DNA of 64,000 bases from Pomphorhynchus laevis (GCA_012934845.2 WNNJ02000177.1:39282-103281), one strand, 5' to 3'; shown: positions 12,620-25,915, numbered from the stretch's first letter. Made by a program: numbers and translations. The notes: generated from the sequence alone by a model not told the origin.

Positions 12620-15600
12620 ATACATCCTAACTTCGTGTGCTCAAAGGTCAGAGCCCCAATGAATTATGCAGTATCTTTTACCAATCGTGATAAGTCAATC
12701 TGTCTAAGCATACCAACATCAAATCATGCATGCTCCTCTTCGGGTTCAGATTCTAGCTCTTCTAATCCTCATAAGTCTAGATCAAAAATTGTTGACTGAT
12801 CACTTTGTCTAATAATTGGAAATGTGATGGAGTCATCTTCATTGGACACCATTGAATGTGTACGTCATGACATTAAAGCCATTGAAATGTTATTTTCGTA
12901 TTTACTTCAGACATGCACCGACAAACGAGATAAATTCATTCAGGGTGATGAATATTTTTAGGTTGGGTAAAAGGGATAATATTGGAAACACGCGACTTTT
13001 AAAATTTGTTCTGAATTCAGATGTGATGTGTTCCTTAGCTCTACGTAACGGGTTTCGTCTAACAGGAACCAACATCTTTATAAGAAAAGATCTCTTACCA
13101 GAAGAAAGAAAATTACAGAAAGCGTCACTCACTAAAATTAAGGATCGTAAAGCGAACGGCGAAAGTAATTTGATTATTAAAAATTTTCGAGTAGTGCGGC
13201 GCAGAATCTCTACACGTTTTTGATCCGTTCCAAACCTTCATAAGTAAGCAAGGATGCTCTTCGTCTACTGTGTCACACCACCTATAAGCTCCCTCTAGAT
13301 TTTTAATCCGAAAAATTATACCTCCGTTACTACGGGGTTGTTCCTGACGTAGTTCAGTCTACGAACATCTTCCTCAATTTGCGCATACTTTATACAAACA
13401 TACTTAGCATTTACCATAAATGAGATGAATTGACGGTGCGTTTGTCGAAGACGCGTTACGATATAATAGCTCTCACTGAGACCTGGCTAAGTATAGACAT
13501 ACTTGATTCTGAAATAAGTATCGAGGGATATACTCTTATTCGTGGGGATAGACAATGCCGCAGGGGTGGTGATGTTGCTCTTTATATAAGAGTCTTATTA
13601 TCTGTAAAAATAGTCGAATCTAGTAATTCTTCGTCTAAATGTGATTATTTGTGGGTATCTATTGACCATGGGATTAGGAATCTAACGTTCGGTATATTTT
13701 ACCGACCTCCGTGTTCGTCAACTGCCTCTATGCAATCCTTTTTGCTTAGTCATGTAAAAATGTCTAAAGAGGGAGATTTGGTTATCGTAGGAGACTTTAA
13801 TATGCCAAAAGTAAACTGGAAGGATTATGTTCCCATTAGTAGATGTGATCATGGTTTTTGTGAACTCTTAGAAGTTTTTGATACTTTAAACTTATTTCAG
13901 CATGTCCATGAGCATACGCGATATAGGAAGGATAAGTCTTCTTTGTTCGGCATTTGTTTTACTGTCAAGGAGAATGCTATCGTGAATATCAAGTACGGTC
14001 CTCCAATCGGTTCAAGTGATCATGCTACCATCGATTTTCTTATTAACCTTGATCTCAAGGTATCTTCTAATTGTAATAAATTTCCGAATTTCAAAAAAGC
14101 CGATTATTCCACTATTATAACTCTTCTCTCAAATATTAAATGGCCCAACCCTTATATTTTAAGAATACAGCCAGCGTGGGACTTTTTCTGAAATACTTTA
14201 CTCTCAATATTATTGGCACATACACCTGTGTGCTCTATTCGAAAGAGACTGAAGCATCCTGTATGGGTGGATGCGTCCCTACGATTTCTTCTAGTAAAAC
14301 GAGATCGCGCATTCCTGGATTTCAAACGGGGTATTAGATCTTTCTCCTCATACAAGGTTATTGGAAATAGAATCACTTCGATTAAACGAAGTAAACGTCA
14401 TACCTATATTACTAGCATGTGTAAGTCCTTTAATCAGAATTCTCGAAATATATTTAGTTTTATTCGTGGTCAGAGATGTTCTCAATGGGATTCGTTTAGC
14501 TTAATAAACTCCGAGGGAAATTCTATCAATAATGCGAGTGAAATTGCAGAAGCATTTGCAGATCACAATAAACTTCCTAACGTATCGAGTCCTTCAAATG
14601 ATAGCGATCAGTTATTTTCATCTGATATTATAGATCACCCTATATTACCCAGTGTCGAATTCTCTGTTCTGGATGTATTTGATGAGCTTAGAAAATCAAA
14701 ACCTTCGTCTATTAGTGGTCCTGATAATACACCATCGATCGTATTGCGAGAGGCTGCATCAGCACTATGCTTTCCGCTTTGGCTTATTTACCGTTGCTCC
14801 ATAGATTCAGGAATTTTACTTTTTGAGTGGGAAAAAGCCACCATTAAGCCCATTTTCAAGAAAGGTTCAAGATCTGCTGCTGGGAGTTATAGACCAGTGA
14901 GCTTGACTTGTGAAGCATGGAAGATTCTGAAAAAGCTAATTTTGCGCTCTCTGACATCATACCTAAAAATATTGTATTTTAAATGTTCTTCAACATGGTT
15001 TCCGACATGGGTGGTCCACTACTACTAATTTAGTTAGTGAACGGGCTAGCTGGTGCGATTCCTTGAAGGTTGGACATGGAATTGATATTCTGTTTTTTGA
15101 TTTATCAAAAACCTTCGATAATGTTAATCATACCATTTTAATTAGTAAATTATTTGATGTGGGCATTAGAGGTAGTATCCTTCGATAGTTAAATTGTTTC
15201 CTCCAAGATAGGTTATTTGCGGTGAAAGTTAAAAACACTTAATCACGTTAGCGAACAATGTCAAGTGGTGTACCTCAAGGTTCAGTCATAAGTCCTACTC
15301 TGTTCAACATATATGTCAATGACGTATGTCATGTCAATTGCTCATTTTCGATGTACGCCGATGATATCAAAATTTGGAATGGTATTCGGGATCTTTCAGA
15401 TCATAACCGGCTTCAGAAGGACATAGATTTCATACACTAGTGGTGCAACTCATATGATCTTACTATTAACATAGAACAGACCTATCACATGCATTTAAGT
15501 CAGTTGATGTATTCCGGCTCGTACACTTTAGGCGGTGCTACCATTAAGAATGTTGATCAAGTCAAGGATCTCGGTATTATATTATCTAATAATCTGTCAT

Positions 15601-16220
15601 CGGGTCCTCATGTAAGATATATTGTAAGCAAATGTCAACGCATCCTAGGGCTACTACGAGGAACGCTAGGTTCAATAGATGTTGACTCATTTAGGCTGCT
15701 GTTCCCCTCGATTGTCCTTTCTCATATGCTATATGCTTTATCAGCAGTCTTTCCGCAATCTAAGGGTGAGTTGCGTTTACTTAAGGGTATTCTCCCTAAA
15801 GCTATCCTATGATTTCTTCCATTCGAAATATTCCCTATCCTCAGAGACTAGACGTTCTAGGCATATGCGATGTTGAGACGTCCTTAATTAAAGCATATTT
15901 GATGTTAGTGTGGAGGACACTGCACTCTCCTAAGCACGTTTTAAACCCTCTATTTACACTTTCTGCTGAGGTGACACTTTCTGCTGAGGAACCGAGGTGA
16001 CATCAAACATCGAATCGTCAAACATTGGAATAAATTACCATCTACTGTTGTTGAGGCCACACATGTATCAGAATTAAAGAATTATCTTCGTGGTGAATTC
16101 CGCCTTGAATCCTGACTTGTTTCAGCTATTTTGTTGACTATTTTTTATTTCTCGCTTTCTTTTTTTACTGTGATGCCCGTGTTTTGAGCTTTGCTCTTTT
16201 GGCAGTCAATGAATAATTAT
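12620..16220 (+). mobile_element. LINE-C copy 1, CR1/Jockey-like, broken
   Basis: This is a long but inactive non-LTR retrotransposon. The C-terminal part of ORF1 is at 12852-13223 (FRLGKRDNIGNTRLLKF, the RNA-binding region also seen in the copy at 31430). ORF2 starts with an apurinic-type endonuclease at 13430-14080 (LTETWL, VGDFNMP, GSSDHAT). The RT follows in pieces: GPDNTPS near 14717, SYRPVSLT near 14887, motif A near 15100, motif B GVPQGSVISPTLFN at 15268 and motif C YADDIKIWN at 15354. The C-terminus ends near 16113, with an AT-rich tail after it. At least five frame breaks split ORF2. A short tandem duplication (ACACTTTCTGCTGAGG) sits near 15956. Confidence 0.85.
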
Positions 16221-16249
16221 GAAGAGAAAATTTATTGCCTTCGCGCCTC

Positions 16250-17622
16250 TCGGCTTCGACAAAATATAAAAGAAAGAAAAAATATAGTTACAATAAATTA
16301 AATACATTCAATTTAAACGGATGCTGATGTTATACGTTGTACCAATATATTGCATCTTCTCTTCGTCATATACTATGCCCCTAATGCTTCTGCACTGTTC
16401 CTCTTAAAAGGTCTCAGATAGATCTGCACTTTACTCCATACGATCGATATCTTGCAAACTCAAATGCTGCAAATATGGACATTTCAAAATATGAAACAAG
16501 GACCAGCAGGCGCACAAACAAAATTTGCACGAACAGCACGACGATCGCGAATGTTAAGGAATGCGTATCCGACAAATCTTATCGTGATACCCATGAGTAG
16601 AGAAACGCCAAACCAATGGCCGCTTACAATTGTTTGAATTTTTCCAATGCTGTTTACAGGCAACTGGCCTTAAAAATTGTTCCGGATCAATCCCCGATAC
16701 TTTCTTGTTAAATATTTCTAGATTTGCAGTATAATTAACAGTTTCGACCATATTAAGAAGACTGCGCAGATATCCGGATAAAGGGGGGACAGCTGCCAAG
16801 GTAGAAACTAGTGTGTATGATTTCTTTAGTGAAACTCCAACTATGCGCTTTAAAAATCTTGCCTGGCATCTGTCGAGCTGCATGAAATTACCGGAAGTCA
16901 AATCATTCCATACAACGGAAAGACCATAACTAATCATGAGCAACAACATGACTCTGAAATACCTCAATGCACCCTCGAAAGAGAGACTCCCTAGATTATG
17001 GATCAAACTCGTTGCCGTAATTATTTTTGTCGCCTTGCGTTCCAAGTGATCAGCAAAACTCCAACGCGAAGTGAGGTACATTCCTAGATAAGTATAACGC
17101 AAAAGTTCCAGCGGCTCATTATGAAATGTAAGCTGACCATGCTTGCACCGTGGACCACCCTCACGAAACTTGACGACTTTGGTCTTTTCGATGTTAACCT
17201 TAATTTTGTTAGATGTACAATAATCATACAACGCATCTAAGGCTATTTGAGAAGAGGATATAGTATCTGAGACTATGGCAAGATCATTTGCATACATCAC
17301 TGACCATACCCTATTCGAATTTCGACATATGCAGTTTGGGTTGTCCATAACGAAGAAAGCAAAAAGTAGGGGGCTAAGAGGATCTCCTTGCAAGACACCA
17401 CGGTTTACGCAAAAGGATTGTGAAAACTGAATCCCGTCAAATATTCTAAGTGAACTTGGTTGAAGAATGCTGCTTATAAGTTGAAGAAAGCGGCCATATA
17501 CTTTAGCGCCATTTTCAACCTTTCTCAATAATAAGTTTCGATCTATGGAATCAAAAGCATTCTCAAAGTCTACAAAAATCGTGTAGAGAGATTTATGCGC
17601 TTCGAACATTTCTTTTACAAGT
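16250..17622 (-). mobile_element. LINE-B copy 3, 3' part
   Basis: This minus-strand piece of an endonuclease-type LINE carries the RT palm and C-terminus. At 16554-17609 it reads FVDFENAFDSIDR (motif A), GVLQGDPLSPLLFAFF (motif B) and MYANDLAI (motif C). The second Asp of YADD is replaced by Asn, so this copy should be catalytically dead. The thumb and the RFLKRIVGVS segment follow. The C-terminal CCHC lies in a shifted frame near 16450-16560, and the 3' UTR holds GAGAGGC and an AATAAA near 16230-16265. The 5' part lies beyond an inserted LTR element and resumes at 21486. Confidence 0.85.
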
Positions 17623-17702
17623 TGTGATAATCTAACATGTAATCATATTGTATAACTATATTCTAGATTGTTGAATAAAGCCTTATTTGGTTTATCATTA
17701 CA
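17623..17702 (+). repeat. 5' LTR, 80 bp
   Basis: Direct repeat identical by eye to 21401-21480, starting TGTGATAATC and ending CATTACA. It contains GAATAAAG, a possible polyadenylation signal. Confidence 0.92.
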
Positions 17703-20700
17703 ATTTATTCAACAATTGTGTATATTATGTTAGATCAATGAACTCGGATTTTCAACAATTGACGTCCAACGTTTCCATGGATAAACTTCTTATACCTCAA
17801 CCTTTCAATCTGGATCCAGACACATCAGATTGTCAAGACGAATGGATTCACTGGCGCCAAAAGCTACAAAATTTTTTCTCGTTGCAAGTCACAATAACAG
17901 ATGACCAGAAACGATTTGTACTCATTAACTTACTGTCATCAAGACTTTACTTACTGATCAAAGATTCTAGAACATTCGACTCAGCCTTAAATATACTCGA
18001 TAAGCAATTTCAGAAGCCAGTTAACGCGGTTTTTAATAGATTTCAACTGCATACTTGTCGTCAAGATAAAACGATGAATATCCAGCAATATGTGAGAAAA
18101 CTTGAAGAGTTGGCAACAAAGTGTAATTTTGAAGATGTCGATGCCGCAACTAACCGTCGAAGCCATATCATTGACGCCCTCGTCCATGGTCTACTAAATT
18201 CTTATATACGTGAGAGGATACTCGAATCGAATAAAACTGACTTCGATGAAATTGTTTTAATGGCATCATCTCTAGAGGCCGCACAAAAACAAGCAGCCGT
18301 TTTTACTTCAAATGACGAGACAAGATCAATGCTAGCATCGGTTTCAGCGGACAACAATAACGAACCCTCCCATTCCGAATTCGATGATGACAAATCGATT
18401 AACGCAGCCTTGCGAAACAAAATTACCAAACGCTGTTACTTTTGCGGTAATCATTATCACCCCCGCAGTAAGTGTCCTGCAAGAGACGTTACTTGCAACA
18501 TTTGTTCTAAACATGGTCATTTTGCCAAAGTCTGTCAATCAAAATTAAAATTTTCCACCTCGACTTCATCGGCGTTATGTTCCATGTCCAACTTAGAGGA
18601 TCCAAGTTCATTGACTTCCATTACAATCAATGGTCAACAAATCGAATGTCTTCTAGATACGGGCAGTTCAGAAAATTTCATTGACACGAATATCGCACAT
18701 AAATTACAACTGACAACCACATCTTGCTGTAAAACAGTTTATATGGCGTCCTCCTCCTCTTGGGCCACAATTACAAAACAGTGCACAACAAACATTGAGT
18801 TGAATAAAAATACTTATCCACGCTGCCGCTTTTCATTGTTGTCGTCATTATGCGCTGATGCCATATTAGGCAGAGAATTCATGAAGGAACATGAATTCAT
18901 AACGTTCCCATTCGGTGGAAATTTGCCTGGACTAACTCTCGCTAACATATCTCCAGCATCTGCCATAAAAATCCAGCCATTAACACTTTTTCCGAATTTG
19001 CCGAAACATCTCATTCCAGTTGCCACGAAATCAAGAAGACAGACACTATCAAACGCCGAGTTTATTCGAAGCCAAGTAGCTAACTTACTCAAATCCGGCA
19101 TTATTCGAGAAAGCAGATCGCCTTGGCGCTCACAGGTTCTTGTTGTTACAAATAGGAATGGTAGACAGAGAATGGTTGTCGACTACTCGCAAACTATTAA
19201 CCGATTCACATCTTTGGATGCCTACCCTCTTCCTAATATCGATGACCTCATTTCGAAGATTGCAACACATTCCGTGTTTTCGACGCTCGATCTTTCCAGT
19301 GCTTACTATCAGATTCCATTGCTGGAGGAAGATAAAAAATACACGGCTTTCGAAGCATCAGGACGTTTGTACGAATTCCAGCGAATTCCTTTTGGGCTTA
19401 CAAATGCTGTTTCTGCTTTCCAACGAATCATGAATAACCTCATCGAACACTATCAACTTGAAGGAGTATTTGCTTACTTAGATGACATCATCGTGTGTGG
19501 AAATAGCACTGATGAACACGACAAAAGACTAGATCGTCTAACGACCATCGCTAATCAGCTCAACATCAAATTCTCTCCGGAAAAGTCGCGTTTGGGCAAG
19601 ACACAACTCAATTTTTTGGGCTACCACATTCGACATGGTTGCATCAAACCTGACACTGAAAGAATTAAGCCATTTCTTACTTACCCGATTCCGGAAAATC
19701 ACACTTCACTACAGAGACTCCTCGGTATGCTCGCTTACTATTCGAGGTGGATCCCTTCTTTCTCGGCAAAGATACGCCCACTGGTAGAATCGAAAGATTT
19801 TCCCCTCGATCGTGCTGTCATCCGACAGATAGAAGAAATAAAGTCGGAAATCTCGAATTCATTTTTATGTGCTTACAATCCGGATCTTTCCTTGACTGTT
19901 GAAACTGACGCCTCATATTCATCTATCGGCGCGGTGCTCAGTCAAAACAACTGCCCCGTCGCCTTCTATTCACGATCCTTGCCTAAAACAGCGTTGCGAC
20001 AGTCGAGTGTGGAAAAGGAGGCTTACGCGATTGTGGAAGCTCTTAAATATTGGAAGCATTTCCTGCTAGGACGCTATTTCATTGTCAAAACCGATCAGAG
20101 GTCAGTGTCATTTATGTTTGATCAAAAACTGTCGAATCGCATAAAAAGTGACAAAATCGCTCGATGGAGAATTGAACTTGCACCTTACAATTTTGGCATT
20201 GAATACCGGCCCGGACAATCAAATAAAGCTGCTGACGCAATGTCTAGGATAACATGTTCGTCTTGCAAAACAGTTAATGATCTTAAGATCTTGCATAATT
20301 CATTGTGTCATCCGGGTGTCAGTCGATTACTTCACTACGTTCGTTCGCATGAGTTACCTTTTGACAAAAGTGACGTTGCGGACGTTGTCTCTTCGTGTCA
20401 AATTTGCGCCGAATTGAAGCCTCGATACGCTAGACCAGAAACAGCACATGTCATCAAGGCTACGCATCCATTTGAACGGCTAAGCATTGACTTTAAAGGC
20501 CCATTGACATCAACTACAGAAAACAAATATCTCCTTTGTGTCGTTGACGAATATTCTCGCTTTCCGTTCGCCATACCGTGTAAGGATACATCTTCTATAT
20601 CAGTCATCAATTGCCTGAATCAAATCTTCAGTGTTTTTGGTTACCCAGCCAACGTTCACAGTGACCAAGCAACATGTTTTCAATCCAACGAATTCCGAAC

Positions 20701-21400
20701 GTATCTAAATTCTCGCGGTATTAGCTGCACCCGCAGTTCGTGCTACAACCCACGTGGTAACGGACAGGCCGAACGATTCGTTGGAATAATCTGGAAGACA
20801 ACCCAACTCGCCCTCAAAACTCACAGGAAAACACTGGCGGAATGGGAATTTGTTCTGCCATTGGTTTTGTCATCTTTGCGCAGCTTACTGTGTACCGCGA
20901 TAGGGGAGACTCCACATCAACGACTATTTTCTTTCCCAAGGAATTCTTGTAACAAATGTATCGTTCCGAGATGGTTGGGAACAGGTGAAAACGTGCTTTT
21001 AAATCAGAATCCAATGTCTAAATCAAATCCGTTGTTTTCGCAGGCTGAAATCTTACAATCAAATGGTAACTACGCTACTATTCGGAAACCTTGCGGGAAA
21101 GAGATGAATGTGTCCGTAAGAAGACTGACCAGGTACCCTATTACAAATTCTAACATAGATAACGATATGCTACTGATTGATCGGACATCAGAAGGAGACG
21201 GCATGCATTCAAAAACCGACTCGACAATCGTATCACGACAATCATTGAATGGAGCTGATAATATTACACAAGTTGGAATCGGTAACTATCGGAGTGAAGA
21301 GAATCAACAAGTCGAACATAATAGACTTCAAGAATTACGGCGTAGTCCTAGGGATAGAAGAACTCCGAAGTACCTAGACGATTATATAATCGGGGAAGAC

Positions 21401-21480
21401 TGTGATAATCTAACATGTAATCATATTGTATAACTATATTCTAGATTGTTGAATAAAGCCTTATTTGGTTTATCATTACA
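21401..21480 (+). repeat. 3' LTR, 80 bp
   Basis: Second copy of the 80-bp terminal repeat. It overlaps the end of the long reading frame and is followed directly by the target duplication CAAGT. Confidence 0.92.
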
Positions 21481-21485
21481 CAAGT

Positions 21486-22020
21486 GCACGTAAAACTCTC
21501 AGAGCATCACTCGTACTTCTGCCTTGTCAAAATCCATATTGCTCAAATGGAAATAAATGCTGCCGATATCTAATTAGTCGTATACAAACGATCAGCGTCA
21601 AGAGTTTGTATGAATGATTCAGGAGCGATATACCACGATAAGAATCAGGGAGATATATATTACCTTTACCTTTATAAAGAACCTTCACAATTCCCTCTCT
21701 CCATTCCTGAGGTAACGGATCTCCACATAAACGAGTTAAACATATGTGACCAATAATTGCTAAGAAGTGAGAGAGACGATTTTAGATGTTCTACACATAC
21801 GTCATCGGGACCAGCGGCTTTTTTGTTTACCATGCGTAACAGTGCTGATTCAACTTCCTCGCTAGTAATCAAAGAGTTAATTGGATCTGAGTCTACCAAC
21901 GTAATCGGGATATTTCTAGTCGAACTTTGAATATTATTTAGGACGACGATGGAATCATCATGTAATACTTTTTTAAAATGAAGGAACCATTGATCTAAAG
22001 GAACTCTAGATCCGTCATAT
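21486..22020 (-). mobile_element. LINE-B copy 3, 5' part
   Basis: This is the continuation of the minus-strand LINE-B interrupted by the LTR element. It encodes SRVPLDQWFLHF, then DPINSLITSEEVESALL, then KKAAGPDDVCVEHLKSSL, the region before the RT palm, homologous to 39200-39340 and 44650-44850. Frames are broken near 21660-21690. The element begins near 22020 and is therefore 5'-truncated, lacking ORF1 and the endonuclease. Confidence 0.8.
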
Positions 22021-22380
22021 TTAATGAAAAGTAAAATAAAGTGTAATTCTCTTTACGCAAAGGTTCAACACTATGGTGTCTTTGATTTATTAATGTCGGC
22101 TCAGTTTATAATGACTAGTCTATCAGTTGGTCTGCGCAGATTGAGAATTACACACCAAATTGTATCGCTACCACTAATGTGCTCGCTTTACACCCATACG
22201 ATATTTGAGTTTGCTTGTTACTAATGTGTTTTTGTCTTATAGATTAAAAATTACAGACTACAAATTCAATTTAGAGCCTAATGAAATCCAAAGTGGTGCT
22301 AGAAGGTAATTAGTTCTAATTCCTGTGACCGTTTTCGTTTCTGGAACACAATTTTAACTGTATTAATCCTTTTAGATAAG
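22021..22380. other. Unassigned stretch
   Basis: I see no recognisable LINE motif between the truncated LINE-B end and the unrecognised frame that follows. A 66-codon frame at 22024-22224 has no known domain. Confidence 0.35.
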
Positions 22381-22464
22381 GAAGACCAAAAGTCAAATAA
22401 GAAGAAAATTTTTGCAAGCCGGAGGAACCGTCGTAATGATAAAGTAAATAAACCAGAAGACACA

Positions 22465-23643
22465 TTGTTTAGTAAGAACGTAGTGGCAGTATCGTTAGAC
22501 AAGTTAAGCCAGGAATCAGAAGTAGTTCAGAACCAGCACGTGTTCATTGGAACGTATTTTATGCCTGGAGCGTCAACAATAAGCCCATTGATCAACTCTC
22601 TAAAATTAGCTTCAATGTCGTGTTTCCGTAACGTAGTTCGAATGTATGAAATGGCGGTCATAGCAAGATACATCAACGATCTCCGAATAATGCCAGCATT
22701 TTCAACAAATTGTGATCTAGATCAACAGTCTTTCTGGCGAGACGTTGGTAGTTTGTCGATTGGAGTTGTATCCACAGCAACGGCGCATATGGGATTTTCT
22801 AATCCTGCGTCCGGTATAACCCTGATACAACGGCCGTTTCATCTAAATGTTCGAGCAGCCCATCAATATGTGGTGACTGAAATCGCTTCGGAGGAATATC
22901 TGCCTGCAGCACGCGAGACTAGAAGTTCACCTCGTCGATATTTAGTTAACATCGGCAAATATCTTATGCTGACTGGAGATATCCGTTTAATTTACTGTTT
23001 ACTCTACAAATTAGCTGAGTTACGACAGCTTAAACATGCAGTGGTTGACGCAGCAGTGATAGCTAGAATACATGTAGTATTCCCAAATTTACCAGCTAAT
23101 GTGGAGGTAGATTATAACGATGTAATTAATACATTATATATGAACGTCGAAAACAGAGAACGCGGTATAATGAATGAAATATTTAGAATAACTCTAACTA
23201 CTGATGAAGCTAGGAACCAATCGCTGATAAACAACACACTTTCATTCGAACGAGGAATAGTTCTACAGGTCAGAATGTTGGTTCAGGAGTGGTTGATATT
23301 GAGTAACCTGAGCATGGCCTTCTTTATGGTTAATTTGTTAAAGGAAAGTCCTATGGCGATTCCGAAGGTTTTAAAGTCAATTCAAGAAAGTTTGGACGAA
23401 AGTATCTTCATGAACGTAGTTGATTGAAAGAGAAGAGGACGATTATCTTCTGTGTTGCTCCCACCCTACATGCCGAATATTCTTGCCGGTTGCGTGTACA
23501 ATACTATATATGATTGCCTATCTTGTAGGGAATTCTATTCGGAACAGGATTTGCGTGATCTTGGTTATGACAGCGGCCGCGTATGCAAGGTTCTAGAAGA
23601 TACTAAAGTAAACCTGTTACGTGATCTTTCGGCAAGATTTTAA
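22465..23643 (+). other. Unrecognised ORF, possible viral fossil
   Basis: An open frame at 22465-23427 encodes about 320 residues, and the frame is also open upstream of the first listed codon to at least 22370 with a strongly basic, Lys/Arg-rich stretch. The protein is largely alpha-helical by composition and has no transmembrane run, zinc motif or polymerase motif. A second short frame at 23452-23643 may belong to the same unit. I do not recognise it. A basic N-terminus followed by a compact helical body is typical of some RNA-virus nucleo- or capsid proteins, and another viral fossil lies 24 kb away, so an endogenous viral fragment is possible. It would be partial, with perhaps one or two breaks. 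A host gene cannot be excluded. Confidence 0.35.
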
Positions 23644-25915
23644 AATAATAATAATAATAATTTTTTAATGAGAGAAAATTTATTCAAGAAAAAAAGAAAT
23701 AAAAATGTTCCTTAAACTAGAAAAGTCATTTAAAATTCTTACACTGTCAAGCACATTGTCTTGACATATTACTCAACAGAGTGCAACGGACTTGTAATGA
23801 TGCTGCTATTGCTAGCGCTAGTTCCGTTTTGATCCTCAAATCACGCATGTATTCATTGTATGGCCGAGCAGATTTTATAGATTGACGCTTGCATATTTGT
23901 CGTAGCACCTTTGAAGCTATTTCATCAGTACCACCGTTAGCTGCAAAAATTATAGGAAAAAAACAAGATATTTCAAACCGTGATATACGTTCACCGTATT
24001 TTCCGATTTTCCTTTGTTCGTGGTAGTGAAAGTGATTTTGCGGCATTGATGTTGAGTAGGACGGAGCAAGGTGATTGTAAACACAAATGTCCAATAGGGA
24101 CCGCTCCGAAATACTAAACAACCCATAGCAAGAAATATCTACTCTAGCGTTATGTTCCCTGGCTGTCGAATTTGTTGCTAATGTTACTCCGGCTGGAAGC
24201 GGTTGCAGTGTAGGTTCCAGAGAAACGGGGTCGCAAATCCCTTTTAGCTCTTTTGCAATTAGATCCCGAAGGAAGTTGTGTCGTATAATTGGAATGCCGC
24301 CGACCTTACATGAAAGAGGGTGACGGAGCTCAAACTTTGAACCGCATAAACATTGATCTGGTTGTTTCGGAGGCGTCCAACCATATCTTGTCGCTAGAGC
24401 GTCTTGAAATTGGAGCTTTGAGAGTCGATAACCATATGCTTCCATCGGTTTTGCAGACAACCATGTTGACGCACCACACGTAGCAGCAAATTTTAAAGCT
24501 TTTATAATATTGCTATCTTCCAGTGTTTCTTGTAATTTTATATTCCAAAAATTATTTCGTTGATTGTGGATATCCAAAGCGATTTGTTGCTGCTGTTGGG
24601 CCAGCAAGGGGCCAAATGATGCATTGATCAGCGGTTGACACATTCGGCGCGAATTTTCGAATTCCAGATCAGATCCATCTTGAGGCAGAAAAATTCCCAA
24701 ACCACCATACCGCAAAGGGATATTGAATATTGTTTTAAATCGATCTATATCGACGACGCCAGTTATCTTGGGAACAAGGCAGGATACTATGATTTTCGAC
24801 AAGTTTGTGAATGCTTCTGAATAGACATAGTTCGTTGTATGAAGTTCCAGCTGTGTTGTGGTGCTTGAGTCAGAGCGACGTAAGCCAGGTGAGGATCTTC
24901 GTCGGCTACTAGTACCAACCTCTCTATGCAAGTAGACCATTCATCTATTTTCCTCTTTATGAACATATTTGTATTTGATTTTGTACCAATAGCTAAACCT
25001 AGTATCTCAATTCCATCAGTATTAATGCATAGGTTAGATTCTACGAAAATCGATTGGACGACGCTAAGTATCTTCTCGTGTACCAACATTTGATAATTTT
25101 CTTCATTAAGATAAAATCCAAAATCAGGACCGACTCGACGCACAGTATCCCAAATCGTCTTAAGGTCCTCCACACTTCCGATAATGTTAGAGTCATCCGC
25201 ATACCAGCGATGTACAGTATTCGGGGCAGCCTTTGAAAGAACATTAATCAAGGGAAGAGACGCCGCGGCAAACGCAATCATGGAAAGCGGGTCACCTTGA
25301 GTGAATCCCACTAAGGATTCTAAAATATCATTGTCGACTGTCAGTATATTGGGGCATTTGTAGATATCTCGTAGTACAGTGGATAAAGAAGACATATGAA
25401 CTCTACATTGTTCAAAGCGACCAAACGATTTATGCGATTAAAAGCGTTGAATGCATCTAGTTGTAATATACACATGTCATCGCTACTATCAAATAGTTCT
25501 ATTGTGGAATGAATTGCCATCTCAATACCACATTGTTGGCCAGAGCATAATTAAACACAACCAGCCACTTTCTGGATATCTTCCAAAATTCTTTTCGCCA
25601 CAACCTTGCCTACTTTCTTCGAGAGACTTCACCAACTACAATCGGTCGTACTCTGGATTTTTATCTAGTGGAATTAGACGGCCTACTGTAAAGGCTTCAA
25701 TGTCGCCGGGATTCAATTCGACGGTCGCTATGTTTATTGCGAAGTTGACAAATAATTCAGCAAGTTCATTAGAACTTTGACCAAAAGAACATATCATACT
25801 CTTCCATGAAGATGCATTTACTCCAAAAGGCGCTGCTATTTACTCCAGAAGAATGCAGGGCCTTCAGCTTCTTACTCCTGAAGGCCCTGCATTTACTCCA
25901 GAAGGCCCAGTGTAA
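23644..25915 (-). mobile_element. LINE-A copy, minus strand, broken
   Basis: The order of domains on the minus strand is as follows. A worn GRLIPLDKNPE segment lies near 25700. Motif A LDAFNAFNRINR lies near 25440. Motif B GFTQGDPLS is at 25290-25310 and motif C RWYADDSN at 25195-25215. The C-terminal frame at 23747-24940 contains the zinc motif CLCG...RHPLSCKVGG...RH near 24270-24350 and the probable nuclease strings ARVDIS and LLDICVYN near 24070-24150. At least three frame breaks and a scrambled 5' end are present. The YADD box is intact, but the copy cannot express a full protein. The short AT-rich 3' tail includes (ATT)n at 23643-23662. Confidence 0.85.
25852..25893. repeat. Perfect 16-bp-stem hairpin in LINE-A 5' end
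   Basis: The bases 25852-25867 are exactly complementary to 25878-25893 around a 10-nt loop. The stem core GCAGGGCCTTCAG also recurs in part around it together with several copies of TTTACTCCAGAA. Confidence 0.9.

Larger units (their letters stand above)
17623..21480 (+). mobile_element. Ty3/Gypsy LTR retrotransposon, looks whole
   Basis: This LTR retroelement is inserted in a LINE-B copy. The two 80-bp LTRs (17623-17702 and 21401-21480) start TG, end CA and appear identical by eye. They are flanked by the 5-bp target duplication CAAGT (17618-17622 and 21481-21485). One long frame, most likely from the ATG at 17738 to 21433, holds gag with two CCHC knuckles, protease (LLDTGS), reverse transcriptase (FAYLDD), RNase H and integrase, in the pol order of Ty3/Gypsy. 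Gag and pol share one frame. No break is obvious. Identical LTRs point to a recent insertion. LTRs this short are unusual. I suspect a Mag-like lineage but cannot confirm it. Confidence 0.9.

Noticed and set aside
18814-19101. Minus-strand genes opposite the LTR element
   Set aside because: These frames are shadows of the long plus-strand polyprotein and show no domain of their own.
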